Positions 17,843 to 28,197 of a DNA stretch of 64,000 nt are shown here, piece after piece. The translations under genes and the position numbers were made by a program. The stretch lies in contig NZ_BAABCA010000007.1 in assembly GCF_039538365.1 (NCBI RefSeq), positions 186,001 to 250,000 on the forward strand, in the 5' to 3' direction. This stretch comes from Postechiella marina (lineage in GTDB: Bacteria > Bacteroidota > Bacteroidia > Flavobacteriales > Flavobacteriaceae). Position 1 is the first letter of the stretch, and every line of letters begins with the position of its first letter. A model generated the notes under the pieces. It saw nothing but the letters and a program-made list of their open reading frames with translations, was not told the origin of the DNA and did no database searches.

Positions 17843-20827
17843 TTACTCCTTCCCTTTTCCTTTTAATTTATTTACTGTATCAAACATAATTGGAGTTGCA
17901 ATAAATAATGATGAGTATGTACCTACAACTACACCTACAATTAATGCAAACATAAAGCCTCTAATAGATTCTCCTCCAAAAATAAAGATAGCTAATAATA
18001 CTACTAATGTTGTTAAAGAAGTATTTAACGTTCTACTTAGTGTACTACTTAAAGAAGAATCTACTACTTTTTCGAACTTCCAGTTTGTGTGTTCGTTAAA
18101 AAACTCACGAATTCTATCGAAAACAACCACGGTATCATTTAAAGAGTACCCAATTACAGTAAGTATTGCTGCAATAAATGCTTGATCTACTTCCATATTA
18201 AATGGCATAAACTTATACGTTAAAGAGAAGATACCTAATACAATTAATACATCGTGAAATACTGCTGCAACTGCACCAAGAGAATATTGCCATTTCTTAA
18301 AACGGAATAATATGTATAAGAACACAACAATTAAAGACCCTAAGATAGCCCAGAAAGATGCTTGTTTAATATCATCTGCAATGGTTGGACTTACTTTAAA
18401 AGACTCCATTAAACCTACTTGTTTGTTTTCATCATTTAAATCTAAAAACTGCTCGTAGCTAACACCAGCTAAATACGGGTGTAATGTGTTATATAATTTT
18501 AATCTAATTTCTTCGTCTACTTCAGCGCTAGCTTCGTTTACTTTGTACTTGGTAGTAATTTTTAATTGGTTAGCATCTCCAACAGTTTTTGCATCGGCAC
18601 TACCAAAAGCATCTGCCAATTCGTTAGAAATCTCTGAAGCACTTACATCTTGTGCAAAACGCACTTGGTATGTTCTACCTCCAACAAAATCTACACCTTG
18701 ATCTAATCCTGTAGCAATTAAAGAACCTAAACTAACAAGAATAAAAACACCAGAAATAGCATAAGCAATTTTACGCTTTTTCAAGAACTCGATACTCATG
18801 TTTCTAAATAAGTTTTTAGTTGCTCCTGTAGAGAAGTTTAACTGTCCGCCTTTATTTACATACCAATCGATTAACAATCTTGTTATAAAAATAGCTGTAA
18901 ATAATGATGTTGCAATACCAATTAATAATGTAGTTGCAAACCCTTTAATTGGCCCTGTACCAAATACAAATAAAATTAATGCTGTTAAACCAGTAGTAAT
19001 GTTGGCATCTAAAATAGATGATAATGCATTACTAAATCCGTCTTTAATAGCTTCTCCTTGTGTTTTACCTTTAGATAATTCTTCTCGAATACGCTCAAAA
19101 ATAAGTACGTTCGCATCAACCGACATACCAATGGTAAGAACAATACCAGCAATACCAGGTAATGTTAATACAGCACCTAATCCTGATAAAATTCCGAAGA
19201 TTAATAAAATATTAAATAGCATAGCGATATCTGCAAATCCACCTGCTTTTCCATAATATAAAATCATCCAAACTAATACTAAAGCTAGAGCAATTAAGAA
19301 TGACATAGAACCGCTATCTATAGCTTCTTGACCTAAAGAAGGTCCAACAACTGTACTAGAAATAATATCTGCAGACGCAGGTAATTTACCCGCACGTAAT
19401 ACGTTAGCTAAATCGATAGCCTCGTTTAAAGTAAAATCTCCAGAAATAGAAGAACGCCCACCAGAAATTGGCCCAGTAGTTACACCTGGAGCAGAATATA
19501 CTACGTTATCTAAAACAATAGCAATTTGTCCTTGAGTGTTATAAGCTCTACCTGTCATTTCTTCCCAAATCTTAGCACCTTTAGCATTCATTTGCATAGA
19601 TACTTCAGACTCTCCAGTAGCTCCAAATTCGTTACTCGCATCTGTTACCACTGCTCCACTTAATTCTGGCAAGTTATCTCTATTACCTTTTAAGGCATAT
19701 AAATCTACTATTTCGCTTCCTTTTTCTGGCTTACCAAAAGCAAATTTTACATAACGTAATTCTGAAGGAATTAAAGCTTTTACTTCTTTAGAGTTTAAAT
19801 ACTCCATTATTGTTGCTTTATCTTTTATTTCGAACTGAGCAACAACTGGTCCGCCTCTATAGCCTTGACCTCTCATTAAATCTAAAATAGGATTAACTGC
19901 AGCTACAGCTGTAGAGTCTGTAGTAGCATCACCTAAAAGATCGCTAATTTTAGCATCTGCATCATTTTCTTCATCTGCAGACTCTGCTACCTCTTCTACG
20001 CTTTTTGCTGTAACGGTTTGCTTTAAAACTTCGTTTGCTTGGTATAAAAATGGTAAAAATTGTTCGCCTTTATAAGCATCCCAAAATTCTAATTGTGCTG
20101 TACTTTGTAATAAACTTGTTGCACGTTCTACATCTTTAACTCCTGGTAACTCTACTAAAATTCGACCAGAATTTCCTAAACGTTGAATGTTTGGAGAGGT
20201 TACACCAAACTCATCAATACGTTTACGTAATACTTCGAAAGCAGAAACAATAGACTCGTCTATTTTAGTTCTAATAATTTCTTTTGTTTCGTCATCAGAC
20301 ATATTTCCGTTAATTTCTCCATCTAATGCTTTTGTGTAAAAGATATCTGGAGACGCTAACTTCTTATCACCTTTAATAGCATCAAAAGCCACAAAGAAAT
20401 CATCTAAATATGTATTCTGGCTATCTTTTTGAAGTTCTGAAGCATCATCTAAAGCTTTATTAAAAAGAGGATCTTTACTGTAATTAGCCAATCCTTTAAT
20501 AATATCTTTTACAGATACTTGTAATATTACGTTAATACCTCCTTTTAAATCAAGGCCAAGGTTCATCGCTTTTTGTTTTACATCATTATATGTATATTTT
20601 GCTATACCAATGTTGTAAACTGTATCTGTTGCAATTGCAGATAAATAATTAGCCTCTTCTGCACTTCTTTTAGAACGGTAATCGTTTTCCGTTTCTGCTA
20701 TTGCGCTAATAGCTTTTTCTTCTGCTTCTTTTTGAATTTGATTTCCTTTGAATGTAAATGATAATTGGTAAATACTAACCAACCCAAACAAAAGAGCAAA
20801 TAATTTTACTAGTCCTTTATTTTGCAT
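17843..20827 (-). CDS. secDF: Protein translocase subunit SecDF (fused)
   Basis: 994 aa inner-membrane protein that helps pull secreted proteins through SecYEG using proton-motive force. SecD half: N-terminal helix, large periplasmic P1 domain with LGLDLKGGINVILQV at about residue 92 and GVTSPNIQRLG...RILVELPGV, then six helices with GIVLTIGMSVDANVLIFERI. SecF half starts near residue 650: FLKKRKIAYAISG, GVDFVGGRTYQVRF, then YSLNDTVVVFDRIREF. The fusion of SecD and SecF in one chain is usual in Bacteroidota. Insertion of about 100 residues with low-complexity acid-rich sequence (AESADEENDADAKISD) lies inside P1. Confidence 0.96.
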   Translation of the reverse strand: MQNKGLVKLFALLFGLVSIYQLSFTFKGNQIQKEAEEKAISAIAETENDYRSKRSAEEANYLSAIATDTVYNIGIAKYTYNDVKQKAMNLGLDLKGGINVILQVSVKDIIKGLANYSKDPLFNKALDDASELQKDSQNTYLDDFFVAFDAIKGDKKLASPDIFYTKALDGEINGNMSDDETKEIIRTKIDESIVSAFEVLRKRIDEFGVTSPNIQRLGNSGRILVELPGVKDVERATSLLQSTAQLEFWDAYKGEQFLPFLYQANEVLKQTVTAKSVEEVAESADEENDADAKISDLLGDATTDSTAVAAVNPILDLMRGQGYRGGPVVAQFEIKDKATIMEYLNSKEVKALIPSELRYVKFAFGKPEKGSEIVDLYALKGNRDNLPELSGAVVTDASNEFGATGESEVSMQMNAKGAKIWEEMTGRAYNTQGQIAIVLDNVVYSAPGVTTGPISGGRSSISGDFTLNEAIDLANVLRAGKLPASADIISSTVVGPSLGQEAIDSGSMSFLIALALVLVWMILYYGKAGGFADIAMLFNILLIFGILSGLGAVLTLPGIAGIVLTIGMSVDANVLIFERIREELSKGKTQGEAIKDGFSNALSSILDANITTGLTALILFVFGTGPIKGFATTLLIGIATSLFTAIFITRLLIDWYVNKGGQLNFSTGATKNLFRNMSIEFLKKRKIAYAISGVFILVSLGSLIATGLDQGVDFVGGRTYQVRFAQDVSASEISNELADAFGSADAKTVGDANQLKITTKYKVNEASAEVDEEIRLKLYNTLHPYLAGVSYEQFLDLNDENKQVGLMESFKVSPTIADDIKQASFWAILGSLIVVFLYILFRFKKWQYSLGAVAAVFHDVLIVLGIFSLTYKFMPFNMEVDQAFIAAILTVIGYSLNDTVVVFDRIREFFNEHTNWKFEKVVDSSLSSTLSRTLNTSLTTLVVLLAIFIFGGESIRGFMFALIVGVVVGTYSSLFIATPIMFDTVNKLKGKGKE

Positions 20828-21040
20828 GTTTTAATTGTTTATTGCCATTTTTTTTAGGCGAGCAAATATAAAATTTACTTTACCATTTGGCACTTTTAAT
20901 ATGTAAAAATGATTTTAAAAACCCAAATAACAGATAGTATTGGGCATTATTTTAAGGTTTGCACTTCTAAATAAAGCACTTACCCTAAGTTTTTAGTTTT
21001 GTTATTAGGAATAATTTTTAGTTTATACTAATTAGCCCTT

Positions 21041-21658
21041 TTAGCATTTAGGGCCTGCTCTAACTTCTGGAATAATATGTAAAGCATCGCTAATTTGTAT
21101 AGCTATATTTCTAGATACTCTGTAAGCTACTTTGGCTATATCTCCGGTTTGTTTAATATTTATTACCGGTAACGAAACGTCAAAATTAGGATTAAAACTT
21201 CTATCGTTTGTATATTTAGGTTCTAAAACAAACTTGCCATCTATATCTAAAAGAACATCGTTTGCTTTTTGAATTTCGTAAACATCTAGATCGTAACCTA
21301 TTTGGATATCTTTTGAAGGAAACTTAGACTCTTTTTTCTCTTGATTTAAAGTATAATCAAGCGCTAATTCTTTTTCGTTGGATAGTTTTTTCTGAATGCT
21401 AGCAACATCGGCATCACTATAATACGCTATTTTTATTTTCCCGTTACTACCTTCTTTTATGCGCAAGTTGCCAACTCCAATGGCTTGTAATTGCCTTTTA
21501 ACCATGGCAATTGTATGTTGTGCCGCGTCAGATGTTAATTCAACATCTGTAAACTGCAATACAATTTCTTGGTTTGGTAACGTTGTTTGATGCTGATTAA
21601 CAACACCAAATAAGGTTAGTATAAAAATTATAGCACTAATGCACCATCTTGCTTTCAT
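21041..21658 (-). CDS. Exported hypothetical protein next to secDF
   Basis: 205 aa with a signal peptide or anchor (ISAIIFILTLFGVVNQ). The segment AAQHTIAMVKRQLQAIGVGNLRIKEGSNGKIKIAYY resembles the small ferredoxin-like fold found in the periplasmic P1 domain of SecD, where pairs of such repeats occur. It lies upstream of secDF in the same direction (213 bp gap). I do not recognise a named family; a role linked to secretion is only suggested. Confidence 0.55.
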   Translation of the reverse strand: MKARWCISAIIFILTLFGVVNQHQTTLPNQEIVLQFTDVELTSDAAQHTIAMVKRQLQAIGVGNLRIKEGSNGKIKIAYYSDADVASIQKKLSNEKELALDYTLNQEKKESKFPSKDIQIGYDLDVYEIQKANDVLLDIDGKFVLEPKYTNDRSFNPNFDVSLPVINIKQTGDIAKVAYRVSRNIAIQISDALHIIPEVRAGPKC

Positions 21659-21747
21659 GCGCCAAATATAAAAAATAAAGGCTGTATTTCTACAGTCTTT
21701 ATATAAATATCTAATTTAATTCTAATTACACCTATTATTTTTAAATA

Positions 21748-21782
21748 AAAAACCTGCTAGTTTTTTAAACTAGCAGGTTTTA
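21748..21782 (-). terminator. Terminator of mdh
   Basis: AAAACCTGCTAGTTT and AAACTAGCAGGTTTT form a stem of about 15 bp; T-runs exist on both sides. It lies 24 bp after the mdh stop on the minus strand. Confidence 0.85.
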
Positions 21783-21805
21783 GATATTTAAAATTTTACT
21801 TTGTA

Positions 21806-22732
21806 TTATAGTTCTAACAATCCGTTAGTCTTTTTAACACCTTCTGCAGATTCTGCTAATTTAGTTTTTTCAGCATCAGATAGGCTAATGTTAACAATTT
21901 GCTCAATACCGTTAGCACCTAATACACATGGTACACCTATTGATAAATCGCTTAAACCATATTCACCATCTAATAATGCAGAGCAAGGAAAAATCTTTTT
22001 AGTATCGCATGCAATGGCTTGAACCATTCCAGATACTGCAGCTCCCGGAGCATACCAGGCAGAAGTACCTAATAAACCAGTTAATGTAGCACCACCAACT
22101 TTAGTATCTTGCACTACTTGATCCATTCTTTCTTCAGATAAAAACTCAGAAACTTTTACACTGTTTCTTGCAGCTTTTTCTATTAATGGCACCATACCTT
22201 TATCGCTATGTCCTCCAATTACCATACCGTCTACATCGCTAATAGGAGCGCCTAAAGCTTCTGCTAATCTGTATTTAAAACGTGCAGAATCTAAAGCTCC
22301 ACCCATACCAATAATTCTGTTTTTAGGTAAATCTGTTGTTTTATGCACTAAATAAGTCATTGTATCCATTGGGTTACTAACCACAATAATAATAGTATTT
22401 GGAGAATGCTCTATTAAGCTAGAAGATACCGCTTTAACAATTCCTGCATTAATACCAATTAACTCTTCGCGAGTCATCCCTGGTTTACGAGGAATACCAG
22501 AAGTAATAACACAAACATCACTACCAGCAGTTTTACTATAATCGTTAGTAACTCCTGTAATTTTTGTATCGAATCCGTTTAAAGATGCTGTTTGCATTAA
22601 ATCCATCGCTTTTCCTTCTGCATAACCTTCTTTAATGTCTAATAACACAACTTCTGCTGCAAAATCTTTTATTGCGATATACTCAGCACAACTTGCGCCA
22701 ACTGCTCCTGCTCCAACTACTGTAACTTTCAT
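21806..22732 (-). CDS. mdh: Malate dehydrogenase (NAD-dependent)
   Basis: 308 aa, oxidises malate to oxaloacetate in the TCA cycle. The N-terminal Rossmann motif is VTVVGAGAVGASCAEYIA; the acidic residue VLLDIKEG selects NAD. Substrate-binding arginines are in IPRKPGMTREEL and ALDSARFKYRLA, and the catalytic histidine is in VIGGHSDKGMVPL. It is of the lactate-dehydrogenase-like type common in Bacteroidota. Single gene with a terminator on its 3' side. Confidence 0.95.
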   Translation of the reverse strand: MKVTVVGAGAVGASCAEYIAIKDFAAEVVLLDIKEGYAEGKAMDLMQTASLNGFDTKITGVTNDYSKTAGSDVCVITSGIPRKPGMTREELIGINAGIVKAVSSSLIEHSPNTIIIVVSNPMDTMTYLVHKTTDLPKNRIIGMGGALDSARFKYRLAEALGAPISDVDGMVIGGHSDKGMVPLIEKAARNSVKVSEFLSEERMDQVVQDTKVGGATLTGLLGTSAWYAPGAAVSGMVQAIACDTKKIFPCSALLDGEYGLSDLSIGVPCVLGANGIEQIVNISLSDAEKTKLAESAEGVKKTNGLLEL

Positions 22733-22881
22733 AAGATAATATTTAAATTGTTTTTATTTTTTTGAGTTTTATATAAAATCGCACTTTACACGAAATTATT
22801 GATGATTAAAGATCGTATTTTATACGACTGAATTTTATGATTTTAGTCATACAAAACTACAAATTTTAATACTCTAAACGA

Positions 22882-22915
22882 AGAAAGTGCAAGATAAAAA
22901 ATCTTGCACTTTCTA
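22882..22915. other. Perfect hairpin between two leftward genes
   Basis: AGAAAGTGCAAGAT and ATCTTGCACTTTCT form a 14-bp stem with a 6-nt A loop. It lies between the end of the outer-membrane protein gene (22980) and mdh. Neither side has a proper T-run, so it could be a transcript-end stabiliser or a weak terminator. Confidence 0.6.
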
Positions 22916-22979
22916 AAAACTAACAACTAACTAAAACTATATGAAAAAAATTAACTAAATTTTCTATTAAAATGATTTA

Positions 22980-24017
22980 TTATCTGAATCCGAAATTAAT
23001 TCCTAAAGAAAAAGCATCGAATTCTGATATATGATATTCTGCATTAAGCCTAAAAAAACCTAACTTTAATTTTGTGCCTATAGTACCACGTACAGCCGAT
23101 ACTTCGCTAGATACAGAAAATGGGTCTGTAACTGTTTCTGAAAAAAATGGCCCGTTTGATATTCTATAAGTACCTAACAAATCTGATTCTGATTTACCCT
23201 TTATATAACCAATACCGCCATAAAAATTAATAACTGGTAATTTTGTTGATGCTATTAACTGTGCCAAAATTGTATTGGTATCGTTCTCTAAGCGTTGGTC
23301 TTCTCCATCTATCCCAGAAGACTCTGTTAAATCGTAAGAACCATCTATATGTGTATAGGCCACTAAACCAGATATGGCTACAGGCAATATTTTATCTGCA
23401 GGTAACCACTTTGTAAATTCTACTTGCAAACCAGCGCCATACATACTTAAAGACACCTCGTCGGTTTCTATTTTTGGCACAAAACGCCCCTTAACCTCTA
23501 TACCTTTACTAAGCCCTAATGCGCCTTGTATAAAAGCGGTTGGCAGTAAATTAGCGCTAGATTCTCCTATACCACTTGGCAAAGTAATGGTTTCGCTTTG
23601 CTCGCCTAAAAGAGCATCTTCATAAGTAACAATTATGTCTACATCCGGATCATTTTCGCCTAAAGCTGTAGCTACGTTTTTACTTGCCACACCATCAGGG
23701 AAACTAATTTCAAAATCTTGATCTGGATCACTATTATAATCTGCTATGCTCATTAAAAAAGATTTATTATCATCTTTTATAGTAGATGCATTGGCAATAA
23801 TAGAAATTTCGAAACCTCCCAATGGTTTAGCTTCTGCAGTATTAAACCAATTGGCATTCATACTATGCATTAAGCCATTGGTTCCTGGCGCTAAATAATC
23901 GTTGGCAAAACGTTCTGCATTATCTACTCCTGCTACTAAAAGAGCATCAAAATCGTTTTGAGCGGTTAAAGACATTGTTGCCATACTAAGCAACATAAAT
24001 AAGGGGGCTTTTTTCAT
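22980..24017 (-). CDS. DUF6588-type outer-membrane beta-barrel protein
   Basis: 345 aa from the ATG at 24017 (MKKAPLFMLLSMATMSLTAQ signal peptide); an in-frame ATG 51 bp upstream would add hydrophobic residues not expected before a signal peptide. The mature protein begins FDALLVAGVDNAERFANDYLAPGTNGLMHSMNANWFNTA, typical of a family of Bacteroidota membrane proteins now called DUF6588, and ends with beta-strands and an aromatic end (SLGINFGFR). Probably a barrel with a plug-like N-terminus. Function unknown. Confidence 0.75.
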   Translation of the reverse strand: MKKAPLFMLLSMATMSLTAQNDFDALLVAGVDNAERFANDYLAPGTNGLMHSMNANWFNTAEAKPLGGFEISIIANASTIKDDNKSFLMSIADYNSDPDQDFEISFPDGVASKNVATALGENDPDVDIIVTYEDALLGEQSETITLPSGIGESSANLLPTAFIQGALGLSKGIEVKGRFVPKIETDEVSLSMYGAGLQVEFTKWLPADKILPVAISGLVAYTHIDGSYDLTESSGIDGEDQRLENDTNTILAQLIASTKLPVINFYGGIGYIKGKSESDLLGTYRISNGPFFSETVTDPFSVSSEVSAVRGTIGTKLKLGFFRLNAEYHISEFDAFSLGINFGFR

Positions 24018-24119
24018 TTTCTTACTTTGATTATACAAATATATAAAAAAAAACATACAAAAATACACTTTATCGAAATAAAAGGGTTTTTAACGATTTC
24101 TTAATATTGAATTTGCTGA

Positions 24120-26672
24120 TTAAAATTGAACTCTAAAACTTACATTAGGTGTTAAACCCAATGAAAAATTATCTATTTGAATGGCTTTTTCTGAATTTTC
24201 TTGACTCACTTCGTAATATCGATTAACTGTATTTTTACGGTCTAAAACATTTAACACTCCTGCTCTTAATGTGCCTAAAGTCGATTTAGAAATATTAAAA
24301 TTATAGTTAACTGAGGCATCAACCCTCATAAAATTTTCAAGATTTTCGCTATTTGGCGCCTCGTAGTTTACAAAAGTATTATTACCATCTTGTACTGTTT
24401 CGTTACCTTCTACTGGTTTTGTATATGGTTTACCCGATCTCCAAACGCCTCCTACAGAGATTTTTAAGTTTGAAAGCGCATCATAATTAAAAGCCATAGA
24501 TACAGAATGTCTTATATCTACATTATTAGGAAAAACTGATGGTTCTAGAGTTTTAAATTCATAATTGTTTACACTATAGGCATAACTTAGCCATGCACTA
24601 TAATTGTTTGCTGTTTTATTAATTAAAAACTCTACACCTTTGGCATTATAACTTCCTGCTGCATTTATATATTGAAAATTATTATAAAACCCTTGATTAG
24701 ATACCGTAACTCCATCTACATTTTTATAAAAACCTTCAACATCTATCACTAGGTTTTTATAATTATACTCTAAACCTAGAGAAACCTGCTTACTTTCTGA
24801 AATTGGAATATTTTGCTCGTTAGCTAAAATCCAACGTCTGTTTTCTACACCTAAAAAATCGTCTTGAAAATCTATAATTTGTGTAGCAGATTGATTTTTA
24901 AACTCACCCTGTAACTTTATGGCATAACGATTAAATACTTTTTGTCTAAAATTTAAACGTGGTTCTATAATTAATTTATTAAACTTTTGGAAATAATTAC
25001 CTCTACCCCCAACTCTTAAATAGGTATTGTTTTTATTAAACTCTATTTCGCCAAAAAGCGCATGATTTAATAATACTTCTTTCTTTGTTTTATCGTAAGA
25101 TGGCGCACTAACATCGGTAGCATTTAAAATACCTATTTCGCTAAATTGATAACCATTTAAAACATTAATAGTATTGCTAACTTTAAACGTTGTTTTTAAT
25201 TTAATACTGGTTTCTAAAACCTCGTTAGCCTGTATTAACCTTTGGTCTGTTTCTACTCTATAATCTATAGCATCTACATTATATTGAGAGTAAAACGCTG
25301 TGACCTCGGTATTAAATTTAGTATTCCATAAAGCGTTCCAACTCGCACCAAAACCTAAATTTTCTTGTTTTAAGTTGCTTGTTTTAGATTCCTTTTCATC
25401 TTCAGAATTTTTAAAACTTTCTCTATAATCTAAATTATTATTAATACCTATTATGTTGGCTCTAAACTTGTGGTTATCATTTAAATCGAAAAGTAATTTC
25501 GCTGTATAATCATAAAAGAAAAAATCTGAAGAACTTTTACTGTCGCTTGTATCACCACTATTAGTAGTAAGTTTACTATCTTGAAAACTACGCTCAAAAT
25601 AATTATCGTAAGTAGGCGAATTTAAAACATCTGTAAAAGAGCGTCTGCCCGAAACATGCAAAGCCAGTTTTTTAGTTAATGGTATTTCTAGAAAAGCATC
25701 GGCATGAATTAAACTAGCTCCTGCTCCGCCAGAAAAGGTATTGGTAATCTTGTTTTTAGTAGACATGTTTATGGTACTAGAAACGCCTTCGTTAAACTCG
25801 CTTGAAGTACCGTTTTTAGTAACCACCACTTTATTTGTTAAATAAGGATTATAAGCCGATATAAGACCAAAAAAATGTCCTGAATGGTACATTTTTATAC
25901 CATCCCAAAGCATTAAATTCTGATCGTTTGTACCACCACGAACATTTATATTTGCTATACTTTCGTTTACACTTTCTACACCAGGTAGAGCTTGAATGGA
26001 TTGTAATATATCTGGATCTGTAAGTCCAGGAAGTATACCAAACTTATTGGTATTTAAAACCGTGCTACCATCAATATACTTTTGCAAACCTGTGGTTAAA
26101 AACTTAGATATTAAAATTTGATTTAAAGCTTCATTCTGGGCATCCATATTTAAGGTTTTACAAGACTTACTATTAAACCTTAAATGGGTAGCTTTAATTT
26201 CTATGGTTTTAAATCCTAAAAAAGATATATTTATGGTATCGTTAATACCAACATTAGTAAGCTCAAAATAACCATCTTTATCTATTATGGTACCTTTAGT
26301 TGTATTTTTTACAACTACAGATGCCCCAAAAAGAGGTTGCTTATCTGTACTAGAAATTACAACACCACAAATACTAATAACTTTATTTATTGTAGATATT
26401 GTAATATACCGCTCTGTTAAAAATTTAAAATTAAAAACGGTTGCATTGTTTAGCTCAGCAATAACAACTTTTAATGATGCATCTTTGTTTGGCTTACTTA
26501 CTAAAACCTGAGCAAGCTCGTCTCCAGAATACGAAAACTTGACATCAAACTTTGCTTCTAATTGCTCTATAAGGTCTAAAAGGTCTATTTTTTCTTGAGC
26601 CTGTGCTATAGCTTGAAAAGAAAAACTAAAGACTATAAAAAGTAAGGTAATTATAGAGTTAGTTCTATTCAT
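24120..26672 (-). CDS. TonB-dependent receptor with signalling domain (FecA type)
   Basis: 850 aa. After the signal peptide there is an STN/secretin-like N-terminal domain at about residues 25-95 (IEQLEAKFDVKFSYSGDELA), which in FecA proteins passes a signal to FecR. Then a carboxypeptidase-like domain (about 97-180; LFGASVVVKNTTKGTIIDKDG), a plug (NINVRGGTNDQNLMLWDGIKMYHSGHFFG) and a barrel. Its start overlaps the FecR-like gene by 8 bp, so the two are coupled. Together with the sigma gene at 27635 it forms a cell-surface signalling set. Ligand unknown. Confidence 0.92.
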   Translation of the reverse strand: MNRTNSIITLLFIVFSFSFQAIAQAQEKIDLLDLIEQLEAKFDVKFSYSGDELAQVLVSKPNKDASLKVVIAELNNATVFNFKFLTERYITISTINKVISICGVVISSTDKQPLFGASVVVKNTTKGTIIDKDGYFELTNVGINDTINISFLGFKTIEIKATHLRFNSKSCKTLNMDAQNEALNQILISKFLTTGLQKYIDGSTVLNTNKFGILPGLTDPDILQSIQALPGVESVNESIANINVRGGTNDQNLMLWDGIKMYHSGHFFGLISAYNPYLTNKVVVTKNGTSSEFNEGVSSTINMSTKNKITNTFSGGAGASLIHADAFLEIPLTKKLALHVSGRRSFTDVLNSPTYDNYFERSFQDSKLTTNSGDTSDSKSSSDFFFYDYTAKLLFDLNDNHKFRANIIGINNNLDYRESFKNSEDEKESKTSNLKQENLGFGASWNALWNTKFNTEVTAFYSQYNVDAIDYRVETDQRLIQANEVLETSIKLKTTFKVSNTINVLNGYQFSEIGILNATDVSAPSYDKTKKEVLLNHALFGEIEFNKNNTYLRVGGRGNYFQKFNKLIIEPRLNFRQKVFNRYAIKLQGEFKNQSATQIIDFQDDFLGVENRRWILANEQNIPISESKQVSLGLEYNYKNLVIDVEGFYKNVDGVTVSNQGFYNNFQYINAAGSYNAKGVEFLINKTANNYSAWLSYAYSVNNYEFKTLEPSVFPNNVDIRHSVSMAFNYDALSNLKISVGGVWRSGKPYTKPVEGNETVQDGNNTFVNYEAPNSENLENFMRVDASVNYNFNISKSTLGTLRAGVLNVLDRKNTVNRYYEVSQENSEKAIQIDNFSLGLTPNVSFRVQF

Positions 26673-27573
26673 AGTTATAAAACTTAACGTTTTTACCCTC
26701 TATTTTATAACTCAGTTTTAATGGTATGGTTACAGCTTGTAGTGCTACATTTTTATTGCTATGTGTAAAACTTCCAGAAAATAATTTTGATGTATCTACG
26801 TCATCAACAGAAATTACAATATCGTATTGCACTTCCAATTCCTCTATAACCTGCCAAAGCGGTACATTGCTAAAACTAGACTCTTTTGTTAACCACGACG
26901 GACTTTCTGCATTAAAATCTTTAGTAACAACAACAGCTCCATTTACCAATCTAAAAGACTTTCCTGGTTTTAAAACCACATTACCTTGGCTACTTGTAAC
27001 CTTTACAGAACCTTCGTAACATTGCACTTCAAAATAATTATCGCGCTCTTTTACATTAAATTGCGTACCTAAAACTTGAATATTTCCTGCATCGGTATGC
27101 ACAGTAAACGCCTCGCCTTTGGTTACTTTAAAAAAAGCTTCACCATCTAATTCTAAATTTCTATTTACTTTCCATTCTTTTTTATTAAAAGATAGTTTAG
27201 ATTGTGCATTTAATATAACTTGAGAATTATCGGGTAAATTAAATGTTTTGGTTTCTGCTATTTGAGTGCCAAAAGATTTATCGTTATTAAAAAACAAAAA
27301 GTAAGACGATGTAAGCATAACCACAAAAATCGCTGCTATTTTTAAAAACGATTTAAAATTTAATGGTATAACTTTAGGCTTATTCTTTTTAACCTGTTTT
27401 GCTTTAAAATCTGCTAAAGCTTTTTCTGCATCTACCTTTGGAGCTTTTAATTGTTTAGAATAAAACCCCAACTTCTCTAACGTAGAAAAATCTTCGTTTG
27501 GATATTTTTTCTTTAAGTCTACAGAAGACATTTCGCCTTCAAACCATTTTAATATGTCGTTTTCTTTATTCAT
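26665..27573 (-). CDS. FecR-type anti-sigma/sigma regulator
   Basis: 302 aa inner-membrane protein. The N-terminal cytoplasmic part (1-75) binds the sigma factor; one transmembrane helix at about 76-94; a FecR domain at about 105-200 (FNLPDNSQVILNAQSKLSF, LELDGEAFFKVTKGEAFTVHTDAGNIQVLGTQF-type pattern); and a C-terminal DUF4974 region (FSNVPLWQVIEELEVQYDI). This architecture is the Bacteroidota FecR family. It overlaps the FecA-type receptor gene by 8 bp, and its own promoter at 27594-27622 lies between it and the sigma gene. Confidence 0.93.
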   Translation of the reverse strand: MNKENDILKWFEGEMSSVDLKKKYPNEDFSTLEKLGFYSKQLKAPKVDAEKALADFKAKQVKKNKPKVIPLNFKSFLKIAAIFVVMLTSSYFLFFNNDKSFGTQIAETKTFNLPDNSQVILNAQSKLSFNKKEWKVNRNLELDGEAFFKVTKGEAFTVHTDAGNIQVLGTQFNVKERDNYFEVQCYEGSVKVTSSQGNVVLKPGKSFRLVNGAVVVTKDFNAESPSWLTKESSFSNVPLWQVIEELEVQYDIVISVDDVDTSKLFSGSFTHSNKNVALQAVTIPLKLSYKIEGKNVKFYNYE

Positions 27574-27593
27574 CTTCTTGTCCTTTCTGTATT

Positions 27594-27622
27594 TAAGACA
27601 CCTACATGTTAATTTACCCTAC
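27594..27622 (-). promoter_or_regulatory. FecI-type promoter of the fecR-fecA pair
   Basis: On the minus strand GTAGGG, 17 nt, GTCTTA, located 21-49 bp before the FecR-type start. The same two hexamers with exactly 17 nt between them occur at four more places (28198, 28324, 29613, 33544). Confidence 0.8.
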
Positions 27623-27634
27623 CCTTTATATCAA

Positions 27635-28150
27635 TTAAATATTTTCGATATGTTCTCGTATTGTTTTTAAAGCTGCAGACATTCTTTTTTCTACTGCTTT
27701 TTGAGAAACCTCTAACAATTCTGCTATTTCTCGATATTTTTTACCTTCTATTCTATTAAGTAAAAAAACTTCGCGTTGCGCATCTGTTAATAAAGATATG
27801 GTCTTTTCGAGCTTATTTTTAAACTCTTCTTCTTCTAATATGTATTCTGGACTTTCGTTTGTTTGGTCTATATAAGGTGCTGCTTTAGCGTATTCTAAAA
27901 CCACTTTATTATGTTTTACCTTATTTAAAAACAAGTTATTAACCGATGTAAACAAATACGTTTTTGCTTTAGTAAAATCTATTTTAGAACAGTTTTCCCA
28001 TATTTTAGAAAACGCGTCTTGCACCAAATCTAGCGCATTGTCCTTATCGCCACATTTATAATATGCAAAATTACTTGCATGCTGTATATGCTCTAAATAA
28101 AAGGTGTTAAAGTAAGTTTCCTCACAAAGATTTGGCTTGCTATTGCTCAT
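27635..28150 (-). CDS. FecI-type ECF sigma factor
   Basis: 171 aa from the ATG at 28150 (MSNSKPNLCEETYFNTFYLEHIQ); a longer in-frame form adds a hydrophobic stretch not found in sigma factors. Region 2: ALDLVQDAFSKIWENCSKIDF and AKTYLFTSVNNLFLNK; region 4: LTDAQREVFLLNRIEGKKYREIAELLEVSQKAVEKRMSAAL. The family is the Bacteroidota group paired with FecR and TonB receptors. Likely reads the GTAGGG-N17-GTCTTA promoters around it. Confidence 0.92.
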   Translation of the reverse strand: MSNSKPNLCEETYFNTFYLEHIQHASNFAYYKCGDKDNALDLVQDAFSKIWENCSKIDFTKAKTYLFTSVNNLFLNKVKHNKVVLEYAKAAPYIDQTNESPEYILEEEEFKNKLEKTISLLTDAQREVFLLNRIEGKKYREIAELLEVSQKAVEKRMSAALKTIREHIENI

Positions 28151-28197
28151 TATAAAGTAGGTTTCTAAGTCTAAAAATAAAAAAATCAAAAACAAAA

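Noticed and set aside
22882..22915. Rho-independent terminator
   Set aside because: Perfect stem but no T-run on either side; listed as a hairpin only.
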